In this document: one piece after another, positions 34,523-47,774 of the stretch | Position numbering within the stretch: the stretch's first letter is position 1 | How the letters are laid out: every line of letters begins with the position of its first letter | Assembly: GCA_947095585.1 (NCBI GenBank) | Contig: OX352763.1 | Span: 111,827,908-111,891,907 of the forward strand | Origin: Nephrocerus scutellatus | Lineage: Eukaryota; Arthropoda; Insecta; Diptera; Pipunculidae | Length of the DNA: 64,000 bases | Direction: 5' to 3' | Position numbers and translations under genes: made by a program | The notes under the pieces: generated by a model | The model's database searches: none | Seen by the model: only the letters and a program-made list of their open reading frames with translations | What the model was told of the DNA's origin: nothing

Positions 34523-36034
34523 CCTGCAGTTTCCCACGATGTCTCAGTAACTACGAACCCATAATAAATGGATGTTGGACTTGAGGCGCTCTTGATCGTT
34601 GATTTGCCTGCAAAGACGACAGTTAAGAGCGATTGTAGCTATACTTATAGGATACTGCTTTTTTGATTTTTCTCAGCATCATTAGATGAGTAAAATTTCT
34701 TCTTTATCGTTGTATATCATTTTCCTCCAAGGTCACTGGCGTCTATGTCAAGGACTCACAAATGTTTCACATCACTGAAATCCTTCTGATGGCAATATGC
34801 CTATGAACTTTGCCATTATTGTTATCTTTAGCTTTTTCCGAAAGTAAACTTCGTCCATAGCTTTTGCGGCAACACAGATGACTGCCTCTGACGAATACTA
34901 AACAGAAAGAAAACTCTTTGACTCTACTTACTCTATGATGTCAATAATAAGTTAATGTAATTTACGATGCTTTTTATTGACTCTTTTTTCTATTTACAAA
35001 GATGAGACTGAAGCGGATGTATACTTTATGTGCGGAAGCACAAAAAAGGAAAATGAATAAGTAAAACACCATCATGAATAAGATTTCCGACAGGATAAGG
35101 AAAAGTTTTTTTTCTTATCTTGTCTGGCAAAAAGCCCTTACTCTATCAAGCAAAGCTTAACCGGAAATTAATCAATTGCAAACAAACACTTCATGAGGAA
35201 CGTCGTTTCCGTATATTTTTTCAATATTTGAACCTCTGATTTTGCTTTTGTAAATAATAAAGTATTTTTATCGGTTGTCTTTAAAGTGAAAAGTGGGTGG
35301 AAGCATCCGTTATAACCAACCATTGTTTCGAATCCAGCTAAACCGAATATCCTGTTCGGATATTGATGACATGTTGAATGAAATCGTTTGCAATTTTCAG
35401 TTCATTTCCGCCTTTCTTTACCGCTGTTAATAAGACACATGCGCATGATGCAATAAAGAAAGCAAACATTTTAGTCCACTGTCTATTTTTTGAGTTTATG
35501 GACAGATTTCCTGCAAATAGCATACAAATAATTCACTTCCTTTTTTTGCACCAAAGAGTATCCAGCAAAAACTAACCAACATACTTAAGCACAGAGCGCT
35601 TCTGAAACAAGAGAATGCTTTCATTTTTGAAGCAACATCATTTGTTTAATAGGTTGGAGTATCCACGAATTCGTCTTCGTAAAGTGGTTTTGCACAGAGG
35701 CAATATTTAGTCTGAAGAATGGAAGTTTGTAATTTATTAGGAAATATTTCAATGTCGTTGTCTGTGGATATTTATTAATGTGGCTATTCACTCGCATTAC
35801 TTATAAATAACTCTCCTTATAAAAGGATAATATAAAACAAACCATCGTACAGAATTAAATACTATTATTCATCTTCATCGTCATATTAACTAGGCTTCAA
35901 AGTCACTTATTGGCGGTCAGCCATCAGCAAAATAGGGGGAATAACATTGAATTGCAGGTGGCCGTAACTATCTCTGACTGGTGGAAGTGCGATCAAGCCT
36001 CCACGTGGTGGCCGCCGGCAATTTTCCTCCAATG
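34523..36034. other. No recognisable gene
   Basis: Intronic AT-rich sequence without a recognisable feature. Confidence 0.45.
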
Positions 36035-36155
36035 TAGGAAAAGCGGAATGACAAGCCTCATAAACGTTTACGCACCTATAGATGATGACAAAGAAGAATT
36101 CTTTGAATAAGTCGAACGGGAACTCCATGCCTGCCCTCAGTATGATGTAAAAATC
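36035..36155 (+). mobile_element. LINE endonuclease fragment
   Basis: MTSLINVYAPIDDDKEEFFE (near 36049-36108) and, after a stop, VERELHACPQYDVKIIT form the middle of an AP-type LINE endonuclease. The spelling suggests an RTE-like element. Only about 40 residues survive; it runs into the 3' end of LINE-A copy 2, which is on the other strand. Confidence 0.55.
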
Positions 36156-36159
36156 ATTA

Positions 36160-37575
36160 CTTACTTATGTCTTATATCCCCTTGTGTGTCATAGGGCCTC
36201 TACTACGCCTACGCGACATCGCGTGCGGTTCCTGGCAATGAGCTTCAGCTTTCTCCAACTCTTCCCCAATTGCCGTGACTCCTTCTCAACTGTTCTGCGC
36301 CATGTATTTCTCGGACGACCCGTTCTTCTAACATCCTGAAATAACGGATTCCATTGCATTGCTATGTTGCTATGCTATGGAACTGTCGCCTTTTCGTATC
36401 CACTGCCACTTCCGACGTTGGATCGCTGTGCCTATTGGTTCCTGACCCGTTCTCTGGTAAAGATGTTCGTTAGAGATACGGTTAGGCCAGAAAACCCTTA
36501 AGATGTTCCGTAGGCACCTATTTACGAACGTTTGCAATCTTTTGTGGTAGAAGCGATCATATTCCAAGTGCTGCAGCCATACAATAGTACAGATTCAACA
36601 TTTGGACGGATCAGTCGCAGCTTGGTGTTTAAGCTGATCGCATTGCTTCGCCATATCATGGGCATCATTCCAAACACCGATTTGGCTTTGACGATTCGAT
36701 TGAGAATATCCTGTTCGGTTCCACCTTAGGTTGAGACAATACTCCCAAGATATTGGAAACTCTCTACTCCCTCTACCGGTTGTCCAGCAATGTTAACTTG
36801 AGTTACTGAGTAAGTGCCGAGGTTGATGATTTTGGTTTTTGGTTTTGGTAGCATTAATCTTCAAACCCGCAACATTTGCCTCCATTTCCACATTTGTTGT
36901 TATTTGGTGCAGCTCCATAATCCTGTGTGAGAGTAAACAAACGTCGTCAGCGTAGTCCAGATGTTTGAGTTGAGATGTAAGAGTCCAATGAATTCCTCCG
37001 TTTTTAGTAGATAGAGTTGCGCGCATCACATCGCTAATCACCAACAAAAAAGTATCAGCGATAGAATGCAACCTTGTCGTACCCCACTTAGGATCTGCAA
37101 TACCTCCGATAGCTTTTTTTCTATGCAGCACATGACATTTAGAGCCATCATAGGTTGCTCTAATAATAGCTATTAGTTTATCGGGTAAACCACTCCTGCA
37201 CAAGGCAAGCCACATAAACTGTCTGTTGACACTGTCAAACGCCTTCTCAAAATCGATTAACAGTAGGTACAGTGGTGACCACAATTCAACGCACCGTTCA
37301 TTAATGATCCGCAGTGTGTTGATGTGGTTTACACAGGAGGATCCAGTGCGGAAACCTGCTTGTACGGCATCGAGTGTATCTACCAGATGTTCCTTAATTC
37401 GCTCAAGTACTACTTTGGATATTACCGTTGCAACTGCAGGAAGAACGCAAATGCCTCTACAGTTTTCGCACTCCATAAGACCCCTTTTTTATGGAGCTTG
37501 ACAATCATTCCCTTCTTCAACTCGTCGGAAGAACTTGCTAATATAAGCATTAATTTTGCTTCAACGATCTAAGAT
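36160..37575 (-). mobile_element. LINE-A copy 2: RT to 3' end
   Basis: The best LINE-A copy: a 227-codon minus frame (36793-37476) with CRGICVLPAVATVISKVVLE, AVQAGFRTGSSC, LLIDFEKAFDSVNRQFMW and YADD at 36943-36954. It continues after frameshifts with FVNRCLRNILRVFWPNRISN and RRRKWQWI (36370-36567). The beginning of RT is truncated at about 37575. The motif order with no RNase H equals LINE-A copy 1. Motif B is damaged (a PKWGTTRLHS reading where VRQGC is expected), so it is inactive. Confidence 0.8.
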
Positions 37576-37594
37576 AAGAGGAGCTCTTTTTAAA

Positions 37595-38065
37595 CGTCCA
37601 TCATAGCAGACAACGGGGCGTATTGGTTTGGGCGGCAATATCTTATAATGGCACCTTATAATGACTTAGTGATACAAAGCTAAAAATGACAGAACATAGC
37701 TACAAAGCGGTGTTGGAATCAGCTTTTGCGAAAACCGACGATCTCTTTGGACCACTTTCATGGATATTTCAACACCGCTCGCACTGTTAAGTCCTTTGTT
37801 GCCAGTGAAGATGTTGAACTTTTACCATTGCCACCATATTCGCCAGACTTTATCATTTTAGAAAATGTCTGGGACAGAGGCTCGCACGAAAAGTGTACGA
37901 AGGTTGAATACAATACGATGACAAGGAAACGCTGATTGATGCCGTCAAACTTTCCTGGAATGAGATTTCACTCGATTGCATGGCCTCTTTGTACAAGTCC
38001 ATTAAAGATCGAATTTATGAGGTTATCTTGAAGAAAGGTCTTTCTACTTATTATAATTTTATATC
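37595..38065 (+). mobile_element. Tc1-like transposase, C-terminal half
   Basis: NTARTVKSFVASEDVELLPL, then PPYSPDFIILENVWD: the catalytic Glu of the DDE triad is at 37861-37863. A frameshifted tail follows with KETLIDAVKLSWNEIS, SLYKSIKDRIYEVILKKG and a stop near 38050. Upstream, GVLVWAAISYNGT near 37617 is the region before the second Asp. The N-terminal DNA-binding domain and first catalytic Asp are missing. It abuts the truncated start of LINE-A copy 2. Confidence 0.7.
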
Positions 38066-39744
38066 TGGAGTATGAATTTGAAATAAAAAATTCATTTTCA
38101 TAAAAAAACAAAAACATATTTTTTTTTATTCTTGTAAGGTGCTTCTAATGTTATGAACCGATTTAAATGCATTTCTGATTCATTTGGCAAAAAGGTATCT
38201 AATGTTCCATCATCTTGTTCTGAATATTTTTTAAAACTTAATATTCTACTAATCACAAACTACTCTAACTTGTACCATCATTTGTATTTCCTTTCCTGAC
38301 ATATAACTGAAAAAATATTAATTGTGAGAAATAAGTCATATCGTTTATATATCGAAAAGGAATCGTTTTTTACGACCAAACACCAATGAGCGAGTGAAAC
38401 ACAACAAGCAAACAAACTGTGTTTGCTCGGATCCATTAAGCTCAGAAGTACTTCTGGCTACATGCCGCCTCAGTTGCTCGTGTTTATGTGTAGTGTTGTT
38501 TTGAAATTCAATAGTTGCGTCCCGTTTATCATCTACAAACTAGTACTTTACCATCACTCAGCCAAACGATCACTTGTAATAAAAATTTATAATTTGCATC
38601 TCAAATTTTTGGGTTTTTTCAAAATCTTATTATATCAAAAGACACGAGTATCTGGACATTAATTTTGCATTCAAACTATTCACTTCTCTTATTTAAAGTA
38701 TTCTTTTGTTGGTTCACCTAGATTTTATCATCCACCGTCGCACTTCATTTTCAACTTTTACTCTACTTAAGTTCCTTTTCATCAAGACCTCTAGAAAGAA
38801 ATGTTGGTAGCTATGCCAACCAACCCATTTCCTTATTTCTTTACAAGCGGAAAACTTATTTCCATAGAGAACTAAACATTTCTTTGCTCAACTGCGCTTG
38901 GCACTTTTAAGCTATTTACGTAACGTGTATAATAGGACAGTGCAAGTACCTGCAAAATAAACATATCTTGGGCAATGAAGGTATATAACCTTTGCAGTTA
39001 TAAAATTCAGCCAGGTAAATTCCTTTCTTCACCTTCTTTAGAAGCCATATTTCGCGATCATCACCATCGTGTAGAATTCATAGAATTCCCTTACATTGAA
39101 ATGTCTTCACATTGTGTGGGCAGACAAGTGATGCTTCTCCTTCAGTTTCGATGTTATGAGAAGTCCTATTCATGCAGAATATAGTTAGCATAGCACGACG
39201 TTAATGATGATGTTGTGTTGTTCCACTTGTTGTAGTCAAGGTTGTGGCATTTCGGATGAGTTTGTGTGCGGTGTGAGTGGTCTTCTTTATTGAAATTTTG
39301 TTTGTGATGAACACTCAAGTCTGTCAGGTGAGCTACTGATGTTGTTTAAGAAGTCCCTCTCGGGCAACCTTCAACTGAGCAACATGACATGACATGAGGC
39401 ACAACTGCTGACAAGGTGACGATTTCTATATAAAATATTTATAGAATTTCGTTAACTGCAGGTGTTGTAGTCTTTTATGAATGAAATACTATATGGCGCC
39501 ATTCTGGCGTTGGAGAATTCAGTTAGACGCCTATAAAATTGCTTAGTTAACCAATTAGGGGGCAGAGCTTTAAATATTGTGTTGTTATTATCAGATTTCG
39601 AAAGAAAACACCAAAGGTAGTGATTATAATATACTGCTAGTTACTATTACTAGTTACTGGACTACCTCACTGATCCACAGTACCGCAGGTAAATATTTCT
39701 GGAAACCACAGTGAACCAAAGGGCACTGAATACAGTTATTACAT
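38066..39744. other. No recognisable gene
   Basis: AT-rich intron sequence. Short frames only. Confidence 0.45.
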
Positions 39745-41228
39745 ATTATTATTGTTGATGGGCTGTAAACCCTTGTGCACTGCTACCTTGAGTTCTATTG
39801 TGCATCACAGATTATTTACCACATTATGTGGTTGCTCAGTTCCTTTGTAAACGCCACCACATCCGCCAATTAAATTGGTTTGGCATTTAGCCGGAGAACT
39901 GTATCAGCCTTGAAATGTTTTGTTCTTTTAGGGGTGAGGGCTGCACATATGAAGAGTATGCGCTCTGATGTTGCTTTTGCCTCGTTACAGAATCGGCAAT
40001 GATCCGATTGGGATTTACCCATTTTAGAGATTTTGGGCCTTAGAATGGGCCGTGTTCTTAGCGTATGGCGCTCCACTTTGAGGGTCATGTCCATGTGACT
40101 GATATTGTATTTGAGATGCTTTTTGGCCTGTCTCATCCCAGTCGATGACACCCATTCCGCTTCGATGGCAGTGTTTTCCCATTCTCTAACTCTGTTTTTG
40201 ATATGGCTTTTGGTATAGGCAATGCTGGGCTCGGGGCCAGTGAAGACTCCTTCTCTTTCATAGAGATCTGCTGCCTCGTTTTCTGCTATGCCTGAGTGTC
40301 CGGGAGACCACACTTAAGTGAGTTTTTTTTGGGTTTGGCCAGTTCTTTTAAGTGGCAGAAGCAGCTCCACGTTGTTTTGGAATAAAAGACTGGATTTTTT
40401 AGCGCTAGCTGTGCTGCTTAACTTTCTGAGATCACACAGATCTCGGTTCTTCTGTACCTTCTTTGGATACATTCTAGTGCGCAGGCTTCTATTGCTATGG
40501 TTTCCGCCTGAAATACTCTTGGAGATATACCTAGGCCCTAGGGGTATTGGCATTTTGTTTCTAGGTCCGAAAACCCCTGCTCAGGTTCCTGTATTTCGTT
40601 TTGATCCGTCTGTGTACCAGATGGATGCACGGGTATTCTTAACGAGAAATTCCTTTTGGAAATTAGTTGTTTTTATTATTATGTCTGATGGTTGAACAGT
40701 TAAATTTTCCAATTTTATGTTGGTTATGGTTATAATGTTGGTGTGTACTGATGGTCTTTCTTCTTTAAGTTGGTTAAGGATTTTTAGTTTTATGGCTCTT
40801 GATCCAGCCTCCCTTTTGATATTTATGTGAAGGGGTGAGAGGCCTATGAGTTTCTCCATGGCTGCCGTAGGGCAGTTCTTTACTGCGCCCATTACACTTT
40901 TTACCACCAAATCAGGACCGCGTACGTGATCCTGGGTCTAATGATACTTTGGTATAGCCATAAGGTGAGTTGCCATTAGATCCATTAGAACAAGGTCATC
41001 TGCGTAGTTGATGTTTGTTAAGCTGTTATTTTTTAGCCTGTCCAATAACTGGTCCAGCACTAATAGCCACAGAAGAGGTGATAGAACACCGCTGTGTTTG
41101 AATTACTTCGAAGCTGGTGCTGTCAAAAGCGCCTTGTATGTCAATGAAGGCGCATAGTAACATTTCCTTACTGTTGCCAGCACATGTAGTGCTGTTTCAG
41201 TTGATTTACCAGTCTGATATGCATGTTT
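39745..41228 (-). mobile_element. LINE-F: RT and RNase H relic
   Basis: Minus strand: AYQTGKSTETALHVLA (near 41160-41220), YADD at 40995-41006, then a jump to the thumb end (NCPTAAMEKLIGLSPLHINI near 40840). RNase H follows: IWYTDGSKRNTGT near 40600, and WSPGHSGIAENEAADL near 40265-40310. A Cys/His-containing end follows (DHCRFCNEAKATSERILFIC near 39950-40010). The 3' end has an (AAT)n tail near 39748. There is an internal deletion between YADD and the thumb, and frameshifts in RNase H. LOA/I-like order, distinct from C, D, E and H. Confidence 0.75.
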
Positions 41229-41605
41229 TATACTATTCGCTGAGAGCATCACAGCATCGATATGGCATTTTAGCATGGGATGGTGCGGCAAATATACACA
41301 TACAATCACTGGAGAAACTCCGAAACAGAGCCCTGAAAATTATAGCCAACAACGATTTTAGAACTCTCAGCGTTTCAACTGTATTTAAGATGACAGTTGT
41401 ACTAGAATATTACGAAGGCAACCGTTTCCAAACCCCATTAAAACATGATGTCAATACAAGAAGGCTGTATGGAAAACATCAACTAAACCACGTGGTTCTG
41501 AACGAGTTACCAAAAAGTCTAATAAACATCAGAGGAAGAAAGTTTCTAATAAAACTACATTTCGTATCGTTAGACTGGTCTATATTCCAGTTTTATGGAG
41601 AGAAG
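41229..41605 (+). mobile_element. Jockey-like RT C-terminal fragment
   Basis: YGILAWDGAANIHIQSLEKL, RNRALKIIANNDFRTL and LNELPKSLINIRGRKFLIK lie in one open frame (to 41605). This is the usual C-terminal segment of Jockey-type RTs, after the palm. It could be the missing 3' end of a LINE-G relative, which I cannot test because that part of LINE-G is decayed here. It abuts LINE-F on the other strand. Confidence 0.6.
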
Positions 41606-43440
41606 TGAATGTGGTTTTCATCCCCAAGCTGGCAAATGCTCGCATGTTAGTCCAAAGGTTCTCAGACCAAGCAGTATTTCATCATTCCTGTTAAAGACAC
41701 TGGAAAGACTGATCGATATCTACATACGCACACGCATTGACAAAAGACTCCTGTCTACAGATCAGCACGCGTTTTGTAAAGGCATGTCTGTAGAAACAGC
41801 TCTGCACATACTGGTACATTCTATTGAACATTCTCTTCACCACAAGGAGTACACAATGGTGGTATTACTAGACATCGAAGGTGCTTTTAACAACGTCAAC
41901 ACATCTGCGATTACGGATGTGCTGTCGACTTCGTGGGTGGACGACTCGCTTGGCGAATAGATTAATCTTCTGCCCACAAGTCGGATTATTAATTCACAAC
42001 TGGGCGTGTCGTCTGCCAGAAGATCTGTCTGCAGAGGAACCCCACAATATGTAGTCCTCCCTTCTATGGAACTTAGCGTTGAATGAGCTGCTGGTAAGTT
42101 TAAGAGGTGAGGGTTGCAGAGTAATCGCTTATGCGGATGGCGCTGCTATTGCCGTCTCAGGAAAATACCGGAATACCTTAAAGGAACTCCTGCAAAATGC
42201 TCTCAACAAGCTAACTTGCTGCGCATATCCCTGTGGATTAGAGCTAAATCCTGACAAAACTGAGCTTGTCCTATTCACCAGGAAATATAAAGTTCCACTT
42301 AGTAACCCTCCTTCTATAAAAGCTATAAGCTTAACGTTCTCTGATAGAGCTAAGTATTTCGGTCTTATTTTGGACAAAAGCTAAGCCGGAAACATAACAT
42401 ACAAGAAAGACTTCGTATAGCCACAGTAGCACTCTTCTCATGCAAACAAGCCATTGCTAGCAGATGGGGTCTTCAACCCCATAAAACTCATTGGCTGTAT
42501 ACAGCGGAAGTAAGACCTACTCTTCTATACGGTGTGAGTGTATGGTAGACTCCCTTAAATAAGAAAGTAAACCTTGACAAATTAAGCAAAGTCAATTGAT
42601 CAGCTAGTCTATGTATGAGCGGAGCACTTCGTACAACCCCCTTCGCCGCATTGGACATTCTGTTCGACCTTACCCCACTCGACATTTACATCAGGTTAGT
42701 TGCTGCTAGCTCGCCAATTTGTCTTAATGCTATCTCCCAGTGGACTGGAAATGAAATCGGTCACTCTTATATTCTGAATTTAGTCAGGATCCCGCAACTT
42801 CATTTCAACAAAAACTTCCAGGTCACCTTCCCCTCCAGATCATTCTGGGACGAAGATGCTTACCTGGATGATGAACACATTCATTTCTACACAGCCGGCT
42901 CAAAAACTGATGGCGGAGTCGGCGTAGGTGTTTTCTCAAAAAAGCCAAATGTTAGCCTCTCTGAAGGCTGAAATTATGGCTATCAGTGAAGCCTTATCTT
43001 GGCTGAAGGGAAACATCATATCCGCTAACTGCCGATCATCTCTCGTGAAGATTGCGGAGCAGTTCAATATCCACTTGTGTTGGGTGCCGGGACACAGAGA
43101 CATTCCGGGTAACTGTATGGCTGACGAACTCGCCAAGCAAGGAACTACACTACTGAATATGTTTTTTTAGGCATACGAATCGCAGAAGCAGAAGCTGCAT
43201 GGATGAGAAGGAGGACGAGACCATCGTCCATCTTCCCTGCACTTGTCGAGCCCTCCCCAAAAACGTAAACTCCATATGGGAGCTTTCTTCTACAACGACA
43301 CTTATGATCTCATCAACATTGACATAGTCTCCTTCGCTTCATACGAAGCTCTAATTGGTTTATCGAGTAGGTAGAGGGAAGTTTTCCTGATCCGTGTGGT
43401 ATCACAATGGACCATTACTGGTTGGTGTCGAATCAATAGC
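41606..43440 (+). mobile_element. LINE-E: RT, RNase H and Cys-rich end
   Basis: ISSFLLKTLERLIDIYIRTR (near 41680), AFCKGMSVETALHILVHSIE and VVLLDIEGAFNNVNTSAITD (near 41865) form RT boxes 0-A. The catalytic box reads Tyr-Ala-Asp-Gly (42130-42141). ELNPDKTELVLFTRKYK (near 42240) and the thumb follow. RNase H shows HFYTAGSKTDGGVGVGVFS (42880-42940) and HLCWVPGHRDIPGNCMADEL (43070-43130). The end near 43200-43290 has Cys pairs. Asp is missing from the usual TDGS (TAGS). Both active-site changes and several frameshifts mean it is inactive. The family also has a fragment at 10565-11340. Confidence 0.78.
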
Positions 43441-44355
43441 TTTCCTACGGGGAAACGCAAGGTACTCAACTACTTTACAATATAAAGCTAACTTTTGACT
43501 CAAGAACATCTGCTGATGCGACTAATGAAACCATAAGCATATTTATAAAAAACAAGAAAATTCTGTCTTCTCCTAAGAGTACAACTCGCAACCACACGTG
43601 TCATTGTGGCGCGTAGAAGGATATTATGGTGCTGCACAAACAGGACGACTTAAAAGTGTGGTATTGTAGCATTGGAAAATGAAAAAAAGTAAAAACTGAA
43701 ATAAAAATTTGCAAATAATAGTTTTCACACAACAAAAATCATGGGCGAGTATAATAACTAGTAGAAGATAAACGCCAGCCACCCACTTTATGCCACATCA
43801 GAACATTTCAATTAGCAAAGGATTTGCATTCTCATGTAGAACAACATTATTACCATTTCGTAATTGGAAAATTAATAATGGAATAAATTAAATTTGCTTG
43901 CTATCAACTCTGTCTGTATTCTTTGCCACTGATATTTTGACTTTTGTGGTTTTAGATGAATTGCTTGGTGAAAGGAGCTTTTTCGTTTGAATCACAAAGT
44001 TTATATAAAAAAAAATTTTATTTCAACATAACAACAACAACAACGTGGGTAACCGCTGAAGATTTTCACATTTCAATTGTAAATGTGCCATTTCTGGGCT
44101 TAGTATTCTCTGTAGAATAATGCAAAAGGATGTGTTCAATAATGGCAACAAGGATCCGTCTATTAACTGGCGAAGATTTATTTGAATTCGTGATAACTTG
44201 TGATTAGTTCCTGTGGTGTTATTGTGGTTAAACATTTTTCATAATAATGGGCAATAAGACTGGAGATATTGAATTTGTCATGGTTGGTGTTTATTTGAGA
44301 GCAAAAAGGTTATAAATACATAGTTTACATACATAATATGATTATATCCTACATC
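43441..44355. other. No recognisable gene; (CAA)n at 44029-44044
   Basis: AT-rich sequence with a short CAA microsatellite. No domain-bearing frame. Confidence 0.45.
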
Positions 44356-45745
44356 TCCATAATCCTGTGTGAGAGTAAACAAACGTCGTCAGCCTAGTCC
44401 AGATATTTGAGTTGAGCTGTAAGAGTCAAACGAATTCCTCCGTTTACAGTAGATAGAGCTGCGAGCATTTCATCGCTAATCACCAACAAAAAAGTATCGG
44501 CGATAGAATGCAACCTTGTCGTACCCCACTTAGGATCTGCAATTCGTTTGACAGCTTTTCCCTATACAGCACATAATATTTAGAGCCATAATAGGTTGCT
44601 TTAATAATAGCTATTAGTTTATCGGCTATACCACTCCTGCGCAAGGCAAGCCACATGAACTGTCTGTTGACACTGTCAAACGCCTTCTCAACATCTATGA
44701 ACAGCAGGTGAAGTGGTGACCGGAATTAAACGACCTGCTCAATAATGATCCGCAGTGTGTTGAAGTGGTCGACACAGGAGGATCAAGTGCGGAAACCTGC
44801 TTGTTCGGCATCGAGTTTATCTTCCAGCTGTTCCTTAATTCGCTCAAGTACTACTTTGGCTATTACTTTGCAACTGCAGGAAAACGCAAATGCCCCTCCA
44901 GTTTTCGCACTCCATAAGACTATCTTTTTTAGGGAGCTTGACAATCATTCCCTTCTTCCTCTTGTCGGGAAACTTTCTGCCTCCCAAGCTCTCTCTACAA
45001 GAGGATATAAAAGCTCTGCTGATGTCGTTGGAGCGGCAAGCAGAAGCTCTGCGGTTATACCATTTAGTCCTACCGACTGTTGTTCTTTAGTGCGCTGATC
45101 GCGCCAGCGATCTTGTCTTTACTAGGAGTTGAGGTACGAATTCGGGTAATTGTTACTTCCAGCAGCTCCGTTTGATTCGGGTGCATATCGTTGGCGAACA
45201 CACACGGTTAATGAACCTAGAAAAAGGCTCCTTCCATTGCTTTAGCTGATCCTCATCTGAAACGAGTACGGCACCATCTATGCCTTTCACCGGATGTTGG
45301 CTAGAGCGGTGACCATCTGTCAGCCCTTTGGTGATTCTGTAAACGGTTCTGCTATCGCACCTGCTCGCTGCTTCCTCTGCTTCTGAGGCCAGGGTGTTAA
45401 TATAATTACGTTTGTCACGTCTTACACTACGTTCCAGTTCTCTCATTTTCCTTGGATACAGGGACTCAAGCTCTATCCTCGCTGCTGCTGGAGTATCTAC
45501 AAGACGGATTAGAAAACATTTTTCACAGCATTCCAATGTTCTTGCATGGTTGTCGGCAGAGAGCTGCTGATTGATTCCCCTCCTTGCGATAAATGATCTC
45601 TTAATTGTTGGCGTACAGAGGGGACCTTTTACCGGTCGATGTTATATCTAGGCATTCGGATGATATTGCGGAGTCTTTGAACTGATGCAGTACGTAACTG
45701 GACACTAGCAACCATAAGGTGATGATCCCGTTTCATACCCATGTC
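44356..45745 (-). mobile_element. LINE-A copy 3: endonuclease end to RT palm
   Basis: Minus strand from 45745: GMKRDHHLMVASVQLRT (end of endonuclease), then a 127-codon linker frame (45153-45536) with RRDKRNYINTLASEAEEAAS, TVYRITKGLTDGH and GIDGAVLVSDEDQLKQWKEP. RT follows to 44356. It extends further 5' than copies 1 and 2 and shows that LINE-A has an endonuclease. The Tyr codon of the YADD box is now TAG (near 44391-44396). The 3' end is missing beyond the box MELQ. Confidence 0.75.
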
Positions 45746-45834
45746 GGCTAACTCAATTTGTTTTTTCACGCAACGTCCAGATCTACGCATCATCCGAGTT
45801 ACCCGCTTCTCCTAGCATTGTTCAGGTGTTCTGG

Positions 45835-46487
45835 GTGTTGCTGTCACGCAACACTCGACTTCCTTCTTTCCTTTCTTTACTCGTGCTTCTGCAAATACCC
45901 ACCAAGGAATTTCTTTTATGCCACTCTCTCCCCTGAGATCTTGCTTACTTTTCTATTGTCCTCTTCCATGTCCTACTAGGACGACCAACTCGGCGGCTTC
46001 CTTATGGTTTTCTATCGAGCGCTTGTTTCGTGATATCTTCTGCTGGTTTTCTTAAAGTGTGACCATTCCAGCTCCATTTCCGTCGTCTGATGGTGTCCAC
46101 TATTAATTTCTGGTGCGTAACTCTCCATAAATCCTAATTGATGAAAGTGTCCGGCTGCCTTGTTCTAAGTCTTAAACATTTGTCGAAGAAGACTTGGAGG
46201 CGCAACGCAACTGACTTAATGACTTTCTAAGTTTCGCAGCCATATTGAATGGTTGATGCTGCTTCCGTATACGCATTCACTATTTTCTCCCATTTAGGCT
46301 CTAAGGTTTGGGGTTCTATCTCCAAGAGTGACTGTTGTATGCGGGATAAACATTGCAGTTTCACATATGGGTCATTCACTTCTGCTACAGCTGGCTTTCT
46401 CGTTCTTTGACTTCGTGTGGTCGACTTTCGACTTACGCTCCTAAATAGCGGCGCATCTTTCGGCCACCACATCGTGCCGTCACCCAA
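45835..46487 (-). mobile_element. LINE-B copy 2 with RT deleted
   Basis: Minus strand: VNDPYVKLQCLSRIQQSLLE and IEPQTLEPKWEKIVNAYTEA (46227-46400), which match the linker of LINE-B copy 3 near 53757-53870. These run almost directly into the C-terminal region (LRLRTRQPD, then [20 protein letters not shown], 46060-46110), so the whole RT palm is deleted. The 3' UTR runs to about 45835 and is similar to 16441-16578. Confidence 0.7.
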
Positions 46488-47517
46488 AGTCTTCGCATCA
46501 CTCTAGTTACGCTTTACACGAATTACGCTTCGCTCGATCTACGTAACTTGAGATAACGGAATGAATGTATGATTATTTTCAATTTTTACGCAACACTCTT
46601 TTCGCTTTTTCATAAGAAAGCAATGAGCTGCAAATGAGATCAAAATTTATCCTGATTTCTTCAATTGTGACTTCTCATTTGTTTTATTCAATTTGACTCG
46701 TTTTGCAACCTGATGGCAACTAGGTGGTACATGTCAAATTCATTTATCGCATACACAAGTGAAGTGTGCACACTTTGACATCTGACGTTCATTGAATATC
46801 GTGTAAAAAATTACAAAGCGGCACACGAAAAAAATTGCTACGTACGATGTGTAAAAATGTATTTTAATTTTGTCCTGTACACGCCAACATTTACACACCG
46901 TGCATGTCCTTTATTTCATGTTGTCATTTTCAATTTCCTAACAGGGAAATTCTGATTCAATTGCTTGCCTCTTGAAATTGAAGCGTACGTGCTTGCAGTA
47001 TGCGCCAATGCCTTTTAACAATCCCCTTCTACGAGGAGGCAGCTCAACTAAGTGTTGTGGACAATTGCAACAACTGCTCATAAATAGCAATATGAACACA
47101 TTGACATGGATGAAAGATCATTTGTTAATACATGTACGACATGGTTTATTATAGGCAAAGGTTGGCACTATTTCCTCTTCATTCACTTTATGGAATTAGT
47201 ATTGGTTGCTTTGGATGAGAAACCTGATAAAGTGGACAATGCCTGAAATTTTAAGTGGCAGTATTGCTTATCACATACATAGACTCTTCTGGGAAAATGT
47301 GTTGTCGTCGTTGCAGTGAAAATTACACTCTTTGTTTTGCTTTTGCTTGCACTAAAGTTACGACATTTTTAACCGTACAACCGAGCTGTCATTATTTCTG
47401 CACTGCTTACATTTAAGACACTAGCTTAAATATACGCTACCGAATTATATAAACTGAGATAAAACTTAACAAACTGGTTTATAACCAGTTTAATTTACAG
47501 TTTGTAAATGATACTCG
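46488..47517. other. No recognisable gene
   Basis: AT-rich intron sequence. Nothing supported. Confidence 0.45.
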
Positions 47518-47745
47518 TAATGTCCTGCTTTCGATCCGATGTCATCCACTTTGGCAACCATAAACTCTGTCCTGTTGGTCTACGCCAGCATTCCAGCGTA
47601 GGCTTGGACTACCTCGCTATCGTCTCCCATAAGTCTTAACGCCTAAGTCGAATCCACTTCGCTCATGCAAACTGGATGTCCCCTGGCCACCAGTATTGCC
47701 GTTACATAAGAGTCTTGTATCACTTTCTTTAACGCCATTGTCGGA
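47518..47745 (-). mobile_element. RTE-like LINE fragment, 3' end with deletion
   Basis: Plus-strand CCGATGTCATCCACTTTGGC and CATTCCAGCGTAGGCTTGGA match the RTE 3' UTR (4830-4905). The stretch GAGTCTTGTATCACTTTCTT at 47711 then matches the RT region at 50891-50910 of RTE copy 3. The part between is deleted. Confidence 0.55.
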
Positions 47746-47774
47746 GTCCATTATTGATGTTGAATGGACTTAAT

